Source: Mya arenaria (taxonomy: Eukaryota; Mollusca; Bivalvia; Myida; Myidae). From it: a stretch of DNA of 64,000 nucleotides. The DNA is taken from positions 26,486,701 through 26,550,700 of the forward strand of contig NC_069136.1 of NCBI RefSeq assembly GCF_026914265.1, in the 5' to 3' direction. Below, piece after piece: positions 13,131-28,100 of this stretch; the first letter of the stretch is position 1; each line of letters opens with the position of its first letter. The notes under the pieces were generated by a model, which was given only the letters and a program-made list of their open reading frames with translations, did not search any database and was not told the DNA's origin. The position numbers and the translations under genes are program-made.

Positions 13131-13484
13131 TTAAAGCTGCACTCTAACAGATTGAACGTTTAGACGACTTCTTTATTTTTTGTCTTGGAACGAGCAAATT
13201 TTGGCGAAAATCCATGGAAATCAGTGATACAAGACTGCTGACAAAAAATTAGATTGCAGATTTTTATATTTAAGTTCAAAAATTGATGTTTTATGCATTT
13301 TTCTGCTGTTAGTAAGGTTTAAGCCATAAAACACTAATTTTCGAACGGAAATATAAGTCAATGATCTGATTTTTTGTCACCAATCTTATGTCATTGGTTT
13401 GCAGATATTTACGCAAAAATCTCTTTCCAAGACAAAAAAAAATAAAATTGTAAAAATGGTATATCAGTGAGAGTGCAGCTTTAA
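13131..13484. repeat. TTAA-flanked MITE, copy 2
   Basis: Same termini as the element at 271-570 (TTAAAGCTGCACTCTAACAG ... GAGTGCAGCTTTAA), 354 bp. The interior shares the GTCTTGGAACGAGCAAATTT-type and 'gttttatgcatttttctgctgttagtaag' segments in both orientations, so it is nearly palindromic. A short open frame inside (13309-13494) is not considered coding. Confidence 0.85.
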
Positions 13485-14216
13485 CATTATGCATGTCCCT
13501 GAGTAGTCTTAATCAGGATAAAATTTACGACTAAAATATTTCATTGGAATGGGGTCCTGGCCCTCATTTAACAGTCAAAACCTGTTGGCTCGATATCGCT
13601 TGGCTCAATATCCTCGTTGGCTCAAACTAGATGTAAAGGACTCTGTGTAAGTATTCCTGCTTGGCTCAATACTTGTGAGAGGGATTTTGGCTGGACTCTG
13701 GGATATCAAGCGAACGTGTTTCAACTGTAAATGCAGTTCTGATACCTGAAGATAATGTTTTATACTTATAAATAAGCTCTTTGCCGGCTGCACCTTATGT
13801 TACAAATTGTTAATCATAGTAAAGAAGAAAAACATAAACATTTATTTTTCTATTTACAACATGTAAGCATTGCTTAGAATGAAAAAAATAATTAACACAT
13901 TTAAGAGCCTTTTATACAAACTCACGTCAATAATATTTTCATTAAATACTTTAATCTACAATTAGATTAATTATTTATCACATTTAAAATGAAGTAGAAT
14001 GTACTGAAGCTATACATAAAAGAACAGCCCATAATTGAAACATCTTGTTTCATTGGTTAAATGATGTTGCATTCATCCAATCAGAGCGTAGTATTGAAAT
14101 TAACAATAACTTCATAACTTCTTGTGTGTTAAACAATATGCACATTAAGTTTTATCTATAATACAGACAAGGCCAACCTAAATATGTAAGTTTGCATAAT
14201 TAAATTGAAGACGTCA
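13485..14216. other. AT-rich intergenic sequence, nothing recognised
   Basis: No coding, RNA or clear repeat signal apart from short TTGGCTCGATATC/TTGGCTCAATATC duplications at 13585-13620. Confidence 0.4.
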
Positions 14217-14706
14217 TGGGCTATGGTTACAAACAGTCTCAAGTCTGAGTTCAGACTCAAGTGGCAGAACTGCAAATCTTCATTTCATTGTAACTATCTT
14301 TCCAGTCTATTTTTAATGATGAAATTTGCTGGACTTGATTACTGTATGAAATTTTACAACTTATCATATTCATTTTTGTAAAATGAAAGAAGTGAATATG
14401 ATTTTCTGTATTTTAATTAAAGTGCATTTCTAAGTCTGAGTCAGACCAGGGGCCATGAATACGAACAGTCTCAAGTCCAAGTCTAGACTCAGGAATTTTA
14501 ATGAAGGAATAAGAATCACATTTATTTTATTCCATTTCTTTAACAGAAATTTATGTAAATAATAGTAAAACTTTCAAATAGTAATATATTTCAGTTAATT
14601 TCAACATCAATGCTTTGATAGAAGGAAAATTGCAATGAAATGAAGTTTTGCCATAATGAGTCTTGAGTCTGAACTCAGACTTGAGACTGTTCCTAATCAC
14701 TGCCCC
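14217..14706. repeat. foldback MITE with internally palindromic termini
   Basis: The left end (ACAGTCTCAAGTCTGAGTTC at 14234) and right end (its complement near 14660-14690, followed by CCTAATCACTGCCCC) form terminal inverted repeats that are themselves palindromic (CTTGAGTCTGAACTCAGACT). A third copy at 14448-14505 suggests two elements nested or fused. Confidence 0.75.
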
Positions 14707-15896
14707 AGACCCCAAATACTTAAGTAAACACTCAATCTCAGTCTCAATTCATTTTATCACATAGCATTAAAAATTATTAAATTTAAAAAACATTACATTT
14801 ATGTTTTTACACCTTTTAATAGCGCAATTTACCATAGAATATCTTGATAAATGCCTTAAGTCAAGGTTCCAAGGGAAACAAATTCTGCAGCCCAAAATTT
14901 ATTTGAGTACAATTTATTGTTTTTTAAACAATTACTCAAGTATATTTTTCACTCTAGACCTAGTTTTCTTTAAAATATTGATAAAATCTTTTTGTCAACA
15001 CATACTTTGAGAAAATACGTTTTCAAAAAGTATAAAAACATACAAGATTTTTAATCAAACTTTGCTTTTCTGTAGTAAAGTGAGATTGAAAATTGGCTTG
15101 CATACTTGTGTGATAATTGGGCCTGGGTTGAGTCTGCTTAGATGGCACAAATGATTGATGTTTTTAACAGCTACAACTACTTAGCATTTCTCAAATAAAC
15201 AAAGGTATAATTAGCAACGAAAATGTACATACAATGTTATTATAAACTGATTATAAAGACCACATTTCAGGTTAAATTTAAATACCGTAAATCATAAAAT
15301 ACCAATACCGTATTGAAAAATACCAATACCATATTGAATCTTAAAAAAGTGCAGGTTCCATTTACAAGGGTTTAGATGAAAAATGATTCCAAAACACCAT
15401 TGAAATTTTGATACTACAAATGATTGTTTGATTTCTAACTAATTCAGTCACCCTACCTTCAGCTAACTCTGTTCAATTGTAAACTTGAAATAGCTTTGTT
15501 CTTGAATATTAATTAAGACACGCATTACAATATGCAGTTTTTATAATTAAAATGGATGTATATTGCAAGTACTAAAACATTAGCTTTTCCCTTTTTTAAA
15601 TTAAGTATGTTTTGCATGATTTCTATAATGCTCATAACTTGATATATATATATAACTACTTCCATGCAATTGAAATGCACATTTTGTTATAAAATTCTGA
15701 AAGTAGCTGTTTTTCAATGGGCCAATTTCTCAGAACTTTTTAATATAACAACTTGATTAACGACATCATTGTTATTTTTTACATGTGAAATAACAAAAAT
15801 TGGCCCATTGTCTACTTAATATACCCTCTTATCTTGGGCTAAATATACCAGTTAATCACAGCTTAAATGTATGCTTAAAGCAAAAAATTTAACACA
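14707..15896. other. sequence 3' of UXS1, no gene; one 94-bp MITE
   Basis: A 94-bp element at 15716-15809 has 13-bp inverted ends AATGGGCCAATTT / AAATTGGCCCATT. An AATACCAATACCGTATTGAA tandem lies at about 15295-15335. A (TA)n run is at 15641-15652. Otherwise nothing was seen. Confidence 0.6.
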
Positions 15897-15902
15897 TTTA
15901 TT
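15897..15902 (-). promoter_or_regulatory. candidate UXS1 polyadenylation signal
   Basis: AATAAA on the minus strand, about 215 nt beyond the UXS1 stop codon (TAA at 16120-16118). The intervening sequence has no extended reading frame and fits a short 3' UTR. The assignment is by motif and distance only. Confidence 0.5.
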
Positions 15903-16117
15903 CATTGACAGTAGAGCATTAAGCCAAAATCTAACTTAATATTTGGCTCATGTCCATGGTCATAAATAATTCCGCCAATTTCGAAGATTTTAGTCACAGA
16001 CGTTTATGGCGTCCACTTGACCTAGACTGTGGCAGAACTTGTAGGTTTTAATTGTGGCTATTTCCATCAACTGACATGAGTTAAGGCGCTGATGATTTCA
16101 AAGATGAGTCAAAGAGG

Positions 16118-19100
16118 TTAATCGACATCATCTTCGGTAGGGTCTGTTTGACTTTTACTGTGGCCCTCTGGTAGCATGTTTGAATAACGCAGCTCCTCTC
16201 GGAAATATTCAATGGTTTTATCAACCCCGTCCATGACCTTTATCTGCAAACAGAGATGATCACATTTGAAATGGGTAAACAAGTAATTCCAAACATAAAG
16301 TGTGGACTAAACAAAGGGCTTCTTATAGAATTTGAAACTGGAAGTATGAACTTCCTTAACATCATTATTGGAAGTTTTCCTCTGAAATACGAAAAGTTAT
16401 GCCTCATGAACTCTAAGAGAAGTTTCCACTATTATTCAACTACCGTATATACTTAAAATTTCAAATAATTAAAAACAAGAATTTGAAAACAAGAATTTGA
16501 AAACAATCTCAAAATTTGATTTCATTTTCCTTTTAAAATGTGGCCATAGAGTACATTGAATCCTGGTTTTGGTATTCTGAGGCCTTTACTACTTGATTTT
16601 TCACCAAAATAAGTTTTTGTACTTCCAGAACTGAAAGTGATACTGAAAGTTTTGGCACATTATTCGGGAGTAAATTATACTTCAGTTTCTGACTTTAATG
16701 GAATCTAACTTGGAGTTAATGACTGCTCATTAGATGACATAAAGGAAAATCTTAATGATTAAGAATGGGTGGACTGGGCATAGGAAATAAGCCCTTTTTA
16801 ATTATTATGATGTTTATGATATTACTTCAGGTCAACTTAGGTCTTAGAATAAAACCTCATTGGTTGACACAATGTCAATGCAAAATCTGACGCAAGGCGT
16901 GTGCATTGGATAAGAGGCAGTAGGCGGACCTTTAAACACCTGCATGAGTAAGCCTCGTACATAATGATCACCGAAAATGTATATTGTATTCTAAGCACTG
17001 ATACTAAATTTTTCAGGTGAATTATTAATAATGCATGCTTTTCATGAACTTATATGATCAGATTGTCCATAAAAAAAAATCTCTTGGCCCAATCCCTTGG
17101 CATGATTGATTTTATAATGTTGGTTTAAATATTGTATAAAATTTGCATTGATATTCTCATTAAATATTATTAAACCTAAACCGTAAAAATAGCAAGTTAC
17201 TAAAACTTGTCTTATTTAACTCTACACCCAGATTAGCCCCACCCACCAGCAGGTGATACCTACCTTTGGTTCCCACTTGAGCTCCTGTTTGGCAAGGGAT
17301 ATGTCCGGTTTCCGTTTCTTTGGGTCATCAATGGGCTTCTGCTTGTGAACTATCTTGCTCTTTCCCCCTGCAGAAAATGTTAAAATTGTAAGAAGTTCAA
17401 CAAACTTAAAAATCAAACATCGTTAACAGCTCCATTGTTGACAATGAAAGGTGAAATATTGTATGATGTGCTTATAAATATCAATATAATAAGAACAGCT
17501 GAAACACTTGTCTTAAGGCAATGATAGAAATACTGCAGATTACCAGTGTATCCATTAATTTGGATTTTAAAGTTAACAACAATGATTCAAGGTTGAAGTT
17601 AACTTAAATTAACAAAGTTCTGTACAATCGGCCTAATGTTGATTACATTCTGAGGTATTAACCACTCACCAAAGAGGTCATGGGCTTAAAGTAGCCGATG
17701 TATAATTATGTTAATTATAGATCCTCAGTGATTCAGTTTTAGTTTGATATCATTTGAAATTGTTAAAAAAAATTTGCGTAGAAACAAATATATATAAAAA
17801 TGTACCGAAAAAAAGTATTACCAATAAACTGAACTTAAATCATGCAAAATATGTCAATTCATAACAGATTTCATTTGAAAAACAAATTGCAAACTTTATT
17901 TGAAACACAAATAGCATTAAAACAAAATTCCTCTCTAGATAATAGGCCTTACATGCTCACAATGTCCCTCGACTCTGTCAAGGTCCATTACAAGATGCTC
18001 AATGATCACTGAACAGCTTGGCTCTGCCATGTTTGAAGCTTTTAATACCCAAGACATCATCGCCTACAAACTCACCAACACGTTTAAGGATCTCTTCAGC
18101 AAACTCAGTGATTGTGTATTCATCGGGATTTCCAAGGTTGACAGGCATGGAGTAGTTACCATTCATGAGAGCAATCAGACCATTGACCAGGTCACTGACG
18201 TACTGGAATGACCGGGTCTGTTCTCCCTTGCCATATATCTGTGGAGAGAGGAAGATATATACAACTGATATTGTCTCCTTCGATTTCAAGGTTGACAAGC
18301 ATTGTGTAGTTGCCAATCAGACCATTGACCAGGTCACTGACGTACTGGAATGACCGGGTCTGTTCTCCCTTGCCATATATCTGTGGAGAGAGGAAGATAT
18401 ATACAACTGACATTGTCTCCTTCGATTTCAAGTTTGACAAGCATTGTGAAGTTGCCAATCAGACCATTGACCAGGTCACTGACGTACTGGAATGACCGGG
18501 TCTGCTCTCCCTTACCATATATCTGTGGTGAGAGAAAGATACATATACAGCTGACATCACTCCTTCAATTTCAAGGTTGACAAGCATTGTGTAGTTGCCA
18601 ATCAGGCCATTGACCAGGTCACTGACGTACTGGAATGACCGGGTCTGCTCTCCCTTACCATATATCTGTGTTGAGAGAAAGATACAACTGTAAAAAAATT
18701 CTTCATTACCAAGGTTGACAGGCATATTGAAATCAGCATGCAAAAGGCCATTGACCAGATCACAGACATACTGGAATATCTTGGTCTGTTCTTCTTTTAG
18801 GCTTTACCATATATCTGTGGAGAGAGAAAGATATCTAACTACTAGTTAACATTGACTTCTTCATTTCCAATGTTGACAGGCATACTGTAGTTACATGTAC
18901 CAATGAGGCCACTAACCAGATCACTGACAATGGAATGACTGGGTCTGCTTTCTCTGACAATATATCTGTGAAGAGGGAAAGATAATCCAATTATGGCAAA
19001 AGTTATTTATTTTTCTCAATTAGCAACATTTTTGAGAAACATGCCCGCTTCATGTCCAATTAAACTTACCAGTAAAAAAATGAACCAATGGAAGATTTCA

Positions 19101-22100
19101 TATGGTGAAGAGTTCAACCTCTTGAACCCTAGCTAGTGTAATCAGATAACCAGTAGGGATCATACTTCAAGAAATAGACAAAAGTTAAGAAATTAATAAT
19201 TTAGAACACATGACCATTGGCCGGTATTCATAAAAAAAAATCTTAACTTAAGACAATTTCTTTTTTTTCATCATCAAATTAAAAGGAAAGTATATGTGTT
19301 CTTTTAATGAAAGCATGTACATTTAAGCAAATCAACATTAATTAAGTATTCCAGATATTTTTTAATTATTATATCAAATGCTAAGAGAGATACTTAACAT
19401 AGGAAAATGATGTAAGATAAGAAATGTCTTAAGATGCTTTATGAATACCGCCCCAGGCCCTTGGCCTGTTTTCCTAAAAGTCATTCCTTAACTTCAGTTA
19501 TATTCCTTAAATGTTCACAGTCAAGTTAAAAGAAAGGTAAATAAGTTTTTTATTCAAAAGTATATATGTTCAATATTATCAAAGAAAATTAAACATTCCA
19601 GGTAAGTTTATATTTCCTATGACAAGTGAGAAACTAAACATAGGAAAATGACTTAGGATGTTTATGAATACACAATAGACAAGAACCCTTATTTAAAGTC
19701 GGTTATATGCTAACAAGAAACATTAACTCAATGAGCTAACGTCCGACATGAATAACAAACATACAAAACATAACAAAGAGCTGGTGACCTGGATATAATG
19801 TATTCACGTTTATACAGGCCAAGGGTCTCAACATACTGTAATGGGCTGGTCTTGCAGTGCCTGGAGGATAAAGTTGGACACCACTCTGCCATCATTCATG
19901 TGCATCCTAGGTCCAAACGTGTTGAATATACGAGCCACTCTTATATCCACATTATCCTGTAACAAACAAGTCAGCAATACATCATGTACATTCCACAAAG
20001 TAAAACAAAGGCTATAATCTTAATTTTAACCAAACTTGATCAATCAGGGGAAATAACTTGTATTCAGGATCAATGAGAGTTATTGAAATTAACTGTCTGA
20101 TGGCAATGACTTCACTTATTTGTATTATGATTGTAGCACAAACAATTTTTTAGATATGACAAAAAGTCCCAACTTGCTGAAAAAGTTTAACACAATATAT
20201 ATCATCAAAAGACTCCTTGAAAAGCTATATTAGCTACAAGAGTAAAATATTTACTTTGGGTGTTCACAAGGTAAAGTTTTTTTTTATTTCATGCATTCAA
20301 TTTATTAACAAGATGCCAATACTGCAAGGCCACATTAAAGCTGGGCTAACACTCAGATCAGTGTTCAATCTTCAATGCAATTGAATTGTCAAACAGGGAG
20401 TTCCATGAAGCAATCTACTACATGACTGTATAACTGTACCTGTTTTTTGTAAGCATAGCAGAGGGATTCGGCGGCCCTCTTTCCCTCGTCGTAGCATGAC
20501 CGGGGCCCAATTGGGTTCACATGGCCCCAGTAGTCCTCGGTCTGGGGGTGAACCTCGGGGTCTGCAAGGTCAGATGTCAAAAATAAGGGAAAAGAAAAAA
20601 ACACTTAATTGTTATTTTTGAATTTTCATCTCCTGCCCATCCCAACATCTTTTTATTCGAAAGCGAAATCAACGGAAGAGAAATATTGGATAACAAAAAG
20701 TGAAATGGTGCCAAAATCTGAACATAGCTTTTAATGGCATTTTTCTTCATTTATTCACAAAAAAATCATTTAAGAATTTAATTTACTTACATATCCACTT
20801 TTTTCAATATTGAATTGAATGTCTAACCTTGTTATCTCTGGACAGCAAAGTAAGTTTAATTATTCTCAATTTATGAAGTGGCATTATTTAATGATTTTTT
20901 TAGTTCTGGGTCTATGTAATTGCTTCAGTTTACACAATCACATTAGCAACTATATATTATGTTTACCAAATTTCAAATGAAATTTTATAGTCTTTCATGA
21001 ACACTACATATGTACATAAACACCTTTGGCAGATTGCTAAAAAAGTATCGATTAAGTCCCATTTCCTAATACCAATATTGAGAGGCCGAGTAAAATTGCT
21101 CCTAAATTGTGATCGAACCTAAAACCCGAGGGTGAGAGGAGGAACTCATGTTTACGCATAAAATACTTTCACTACAAATACCTAAAGGTTCTTCAAGATG
21201 CAAAAGTTAAATAATACAAAAACATTCGGAGAACATACCTCCATACACTTCTGAAGTAGATGCCAGCAGAAGCCTGGCTCTGACACGCTTTGCCAAACCT
21301 GTAAAGGAACAATGTATTAGGAACAAAGCATAAAATCGAAGTAGACAAAGCAATTTTTTCCTATATCATTAATACAGTCAAAGTGCACTATGTTGATCTC
21401 TGATATCCCGATTTTAAGGTTGTGTCAAAAACATTTTACTCGTACCAAATTAATTCCTTCTGTTTCTATATAAAACAATTCTGCTTTTTCTGTCTCGATT
21501 TTTTGCTGTATTGAAGTCATATTTCAGTCCTTGCTGTCAAATTTTGCACATTTCCTGTATAGTATAGTTTATGTCAAGCTGACGGTGAGAAATCTCCATG
21601 ATGTTTTGCAGCATGTTGCTTAATTAGCATTCTTGTCAACATAACAAACTGTTATAATTGGTTAAGTGTGAATAATTTAAGTTGTTTGTTAAATGCTAAA
21701 ATATTTACTGCAATCTACTATCATCCCATAAGGTAGAAATACCATGTTTTCTGCCTCTTTCTTTCAAATTAAACTTGGTATCCTTCATAAGAACCATATT
21801 TCGACATTTATTCATCCATTTTGGTTTATTAAACTTTTGTTTTAATTGTGGTAAATCTTATTTGGGAGTAAGAGTGCATCTTTAACATCCAGGGATGTGA
21901 TTGACCTGGCAGCTGGAGGGCTGAAACATTTTCGGCCTTGGGTTAATGGGGGCGCTCTTGGGGTCAAAAGTGCACTGCTGTAGAAGAAAAAATGGCTTTT
22001 AAGAAGCTCTTTTGAGGGCTCTCCTGACTTTAAATTTAAAACAAACTTGAATATTAACTTAAACAACTGAAAGCAACCAAATAATTTTTTTAAGTTAAAA

Positions 22101-25100
22101 AAAATATATATTTTTTTGGGGGGGGGAAGGGGGGGGGGGGGGGGGGGGGGTCCTGGGGCCATAAGATCCGCGGAATTCCGCGAATATATTTTTGTATTTC
22201 GGATGTATCTAATGTTCTTTGTGTCAAACCAGTGATCGACTAGTTATAGCAAAGGTCAAAGTTTTTGCACTTAAAATGTTGCCAACAAGAACGCAGCTGA
22301 CGACAAATAACACAGATGCTATGAAAATACCTTGACCTTTTTCTTCCAAATATGTACAAGTTTAAGGGAATGTTTGGCAATGCTTACCTAGCATATTAAT
22401 TGTGCCAATGGTGTTTGTTTTCAGTGTCTTGACTGGGTTGTACATGTAGTTAGGTGGGGACGCCGGTGAGGCTAGGTGATAGATCTGGTCCACTGAAATA
22501 AGCACAAAAACAGTTTACATATGTGATGTAGTCGGGAAAACTGACACTTGTGAAAATAGACCTGGTCCACTGAAATAAACACAAAAAAGTTAAGATATGT
22601 GATCAGATAACATTTTCATTCTTTTGCGAGAAATCGGGCCTCAGATGAAGGTGACCGCAACTATTATTCATATATTTATTATAGTTTTGCCAAAAAATCA
22701 AATATATGGGGAATATGGCATGTATGTAAGAGGAAGTGATTTTAATCATATGGTATACCGGAAGTGACGTCAATCAAATATATTGGATCTGATGTCAACA
22801 TCAATGTTTTATGACGGCATGTCCTATGGTGGCAAACAAATGATGGAGATAGAAGATGAAATATCTATGAAAGTCTAAAACTAATGTAGATCTCTCAAAT
22901 ATGGCAACAAAATTGTAATTTATTTCCATCCTTTCAACTTCTGTCTTAAACATTAAGTGGTTTAAACGTAAAAAATCTGTATAACACTGTGTTTTCTGAA
23001 TCTGTATCTCACAGTAACCTTGTGTGCACACAAAAATCTACTTCTGCAATACTACCTTATCTTTATACATAAAGTGACCAGTTATATTTTTTGCTTTTAT
23101 TTCAACTGAAATCAAACACATAGGCCTCATTTGCAATTTTTCATGGCCAAATAAGTTTTTTATATTATGTTCCGCCTATTACCGTACTTACATTTTCTTC
23201 TTAAGCATATAAAGCCCATCACAGAAATATACAAATATAATAGGGTGTCACCAGGAATCAATTATTTACATATTTGTGTATCAGGGGCCATATTCATGAA
23301 GCATCTTACCGTAAGTCATTTCCTTACTTAACTCGGTTTCTTAAAACTTTTAAAGTCAAATTAAAAGAAATGTAGAAGTGTTTTTATCATTTAAGTAAGG
23401 TTTTGTTTTCAATAAGGTCAATGAAAATAACAAATTTGGGAAATTCTTTTTATTAAGCGACTTAAGTTTAGAAATGAGTTTAATGAATACCACAACCAGA
23501 TACTTAAGGGGGGGGGGGGGGATTAGGGATGTATGCCTTCTCCAAATATGATATATGAGGTTGGTGATCAACACCAAATTAAATTTGACTACTACTAGTT
23601 TAAATGGGGCATCCTTGTGTAAAATATGCGCATTTCATAAAAAGTTCATTTCAAACTGTTTACCATCCCTCCTCCATACCCCCTATCTTTTGTTTTAATT
23701 AATCAGCTAGTACCGGTAGTAACGCTGTTATTGGTAGAGCCAGAAAAATAACATGAGCAGCTACCTTCAATAAAGAGTGGGTTCACAATATCAGCATGGA
23801 TGAGCTCAAAGTTGTTATGGCCGATCCAGTGTTCAACGTTCTTCTTGCGTCCAGTGAAGAAGTTATCTACGACGTACACCTCATGTCCTTGTAACATCAG
23901 CTTGTCTGTGAGGTGCGACCCAACAAATCCGGCACCTCCTGTGATCTGAAATTTTATTAAATTGTGATATCATATGATTGTACACTAAGCAGTAGGGATA
24001 AAACGATGGTCGAGTATTGTCAAAAATCGGTTTTTATTAAGACTTAGGTCGCCGATGTTTACTGAGCAGTAGGGATAAAACGATGGACGAGTTTTGTCAA
24101 AAAACAGTTTTGATTAAGACTAAAATAGGGCGCAGATATTTACTGATCAGTAGGGATAAAATAACAATGGAGTATTGTCAAAAATCGGTCTTGATTAAGA
24201 CTTAGGTCGCCGATGTTTACTGAGCAGTAGGGATAAAACTATGGACGAGTATTGTCAAAAAACGGTTTTAATTAAGACTAAAATAGGTCGCGGATGTTTA
24301 CTGATCAGTAGGGATAAAATGACAATGTAGTATTGTCAAAAATAAGTTTTGATTATATAAGACTAAGGTTGCCGATGTTTACTGATAAGCAGGGATAAAA
24401 CAATGATCAAGTTTTGTACAAAAATATATTTTTAGAGAATTGGGTGGCCGATAATTAATTGAATAATCTTTGTATTAACTAACGCTATGAACACGGAAGA
24501 TTGTTTTCCCTTCAATATGTGAATCAACGTTTATTACCGGAATATAAATAATATGTTTCCTCTCTAAATATTGTGTAATTCAGATAAACAAATATTCAAA
24601 CCTACTTACTCAGTGGTAAACAGGGAACTCCATTTTTAATGAATACTAGTGCCTGTACTGGCAGCGTATTGGTATGTGATGATACAAGATTTATAAAGGA
24701 AATATCAAACCGAATAATAAATTTGAATTATTTTTTTTTCTAAAGTATTATTTTCATTGTAGGAATATAGGAATATTCGTAGGGAAAGCAAATTTTCCAT
24801 GCCAAATGCAAGTTTATTTAAAATTACTTAATTATGCATTTTCTGCATGTATTATATGACATTCTACTCACGTCCCCATTGCTTTACAAATGCTTTAAAA
24901 ATTGCTGCCTTCGAGACAAGATTTGAGCATATATCAACTTTTTGTGACTGAGTTGCAAGCTCTCAATAACTCAGTTTAAACACTTCAATAGATTTGCCAT
25001 GCTTTATTTAGGAAAAGAGATTTCATTTCTTCTTAAAGGGACTGTACACCAGATTGGCACTCAAAAAAGTTTTTTTCTGTTACGAATCCCAGGACAATTA

Positions 25101-28100
25101 TTCAATAAAATGTTTTACTCTTTGATATCATAATTGTAAAAATATACCAAAATGTAAAAAAAAATTGAGTCGGAGACCGGGTTCAGACCGCCAAAATTGC
25201 AGTCCAGTGTTGTATCCACTGTGCTACGAAGGCTTTCCCTTAACAGATGGAATATTTCAGCTACATACCTAACTTGGTAATATCACGTGATAACATCGAC
25301 GAGCCAATCACGCATAAGGAATGAATTCTACTAGGTAGACATACCTAGTAATCTTTTTTAATGGAAAAATACCAAAAAACTGCGGAAAAAAAATTAATTG
25401 TAAACTATGTGGTACTTCTGTTAGTAAGTTTCAATGCATTGTACACAACGATGCCAAGTTTATGTCAGTTTTTGACAATTTTCTTCTTTTTTGCTATTTC
25501 ATCATACGGAGTACAGCCCCTTTAAAAATAGCAAAATTATTATAATGTGTATATGTCCCATTCAGTTTTCTATAAAGGACTGTAATCAATAATGGTTCCA
25601 TTTCTTTTGAGTGTTGTTCCATAATCCATGAATTTGACAATTGCATACACATTATGGGCTCAGCAGAAGACTAAACCCAACTCAAATCTATTTTATAACT
25701 TGTTATATTCATCTTTCGTCATGCCTTGATTCATCAATCTGAATTTAATGCTTAAAATATGATAATTTTACTTCCTTGATTGTGGGGTATTTCTATGTTT
25801 TCCCTAAATGTGCAGTGGTAGAAATAAACACAAGCCCGCAAGCCCTGCACTGGTTAAATGACTTCGGGGCTTGCTCAAATTCTGAATTTTATATAGCAGG
25901 CCTTGATAAAAAATTTGATGTTAATAGCAATAGTACAAAGACTTGGGCTTGTTCATCCAAAAGTCAAACTTTGATGACTGGATGTGTGAATTAGGGTTTA
26001 AGTTAGTGTTAGTGTGCTGCATCCTGTCTGTTTTTGGTAAGCACCCTTCTGCCCTTATGGAGACTAGAATGTGTACCCTCCTGCCTTCAAAGAATTAAAT
26101 GCTTAAGATAATCAAATATTTCTTTTGTTTTGTATACAACTAGAAATATGATTATGAATTCAAACAAACTTTACATATTTGGTAGTTCAAAGCCTAATAT
26201 TACGGTACTTCAAATAAGAACAATTTCTAACATTTTCTATGAAATTCATTATGCTTTACTTATTCACTGCCCGATACAATGTACCCTTTTGTCCCTCAGC
26301 ACCCTGTCCATTTTCTGAAACACCCGGTCCTTTTTAAACCCTGGCTAAAACCCTACGTAAAATGTACCTCGACAAAATGTTCTCAGAGCCCAATAAAATA
26401 TTTTGACACAATTTTCTAAAATTAGAGCCATACACAGAATGTGATTAATACCCCTGATTAAAACCTCTGCACGCCCAAGTGTCAGAATGTCAAATAGTCT
26501 TAAAATCTGACCATGCATAACAAAGATATAGACCACACAAACTATCTTCAGTAAAGCTAATATAGTAAATATTATGAAGTACCAATGGTTGCTGTGACCT
26601 TGACCTCGAAGGTTGGGACACGGGACTTATGGTGACATATCCACATGCTATGGTGGTCACATCTAGCAAATAATTTTGAAATCTGATAGATATGGACAGA
26701 ACAAAAATGGGACGGACGAACATGACAAAATTTGTGATTCCTATACAGCCTCCATTGCACTTGGTGAAGAAAACCCCTTATTACCTACCATAATTCTTGG
26801 CAGTGATATCAGAACAAATTAAAAAATGATTTGCCTTCTGAAACTTGAATTAATGTGAGGAAATTCTTACCAATATTCGTTTCCTGTCCTTGTAATTCAA
26901 AATAGGGACCTCTGGATACACCTTTCTCCTGAAAGCCAAAATAGTCATAATAATATTCAAGACCTTATTTCAACTCATTCTGAACTAGAAATGTGTCCAT
27001 AGGACACGGATGCCCCCACTTCGATTTTTTGTCACAGAAAATAAGCCATAATGATTATTCAGGATAATCTGCACATATAGGATAAGTTGAGTTGAGTTGG
27101 GTTTTACGGCATCGCAAGACTGTATAGGTTACATGGCGCCATTCAGGCAGGAAAAAACTTGTTGGATCCACATTGGACACATACTTTTCAAGAATTAGAT
27201 TGGAAACATATATTTTTGAAGTATTTTTGGCAAAAAAGGGCCGTAACTCCTAAATGACTAAAGCGATTTCCATGACTATCGAACTTGATCAAGATATTAT
27301 GGTCACAAACATGTGTTTAAAGTTTGGTGAGGATTGGACAAACAGTTTTCAAGAATTAGATTGGAAACATATATTTTTGAAGTATTTTTGGCAAAAAAGG
27401 GCCGTAACTCCTAAATGACTAAAGCGATTTCCATGACTATCGAACTTGATCAAGATATTATGGTCACAAACATGTGTTTAAAGTTTGGTGAGGATTGGAC
27501 AAACGGTTTTCAAGAATTAGATCGGAAACAATCTTCGGGACGTACGTACGTACAGACAGACAGACAGACGGACAGACGTACGTACGGACAAGGGCAACCC
27601 TATATGCCGCCACTTTGTGGGGGCATAATTATCTAACTTTCATGGGTCTAAAAGTGGTTACATGTAAAAAGTCGGGGGGGGGGGGGGGGGGAGGGGACTG
27701 TTTGGGTACTAAAGGTACTAAAATCCTACTGTTTTTAATGCAAATGTCTGAGCAAAAATCAATCCCTACAATTCTTAGTATATACTAATTTATTTTAACT
27801 TGATCGTGACGAAAGCTGAGCTTATAAAACCACTCTCGAGTCCGTTTTCTAGACAGAAACCAGTACCTACTGTGTCCTTATTGAGAGGCCCTGAGAAGGT
27901 ACCTCTGGTGGGGATCCGACCCACAACCTCATGGGTGAGAGGCGGACACGTCCCGTGCCAAATAAAAACGAAGCTTTATAAAAAGCGCAGCTTTAGCGAA
28001 GCTATTTCTTGCTAAATCTGCGCTTTTTTTCCAAAGCTGCGTTTTTTTCGAAAGCTTCGCAAAAGCTGTGCTTTTTCTTCGCTTTTTTCAAAAGCTTCGC

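Noticed and set aside
17999..18743. Separate small genes on either strand at the UXS1 exon 10 duplication
   Set aside because: The minus frames are UXS1 exon sequence read through introns; the plus frames are their shadows.
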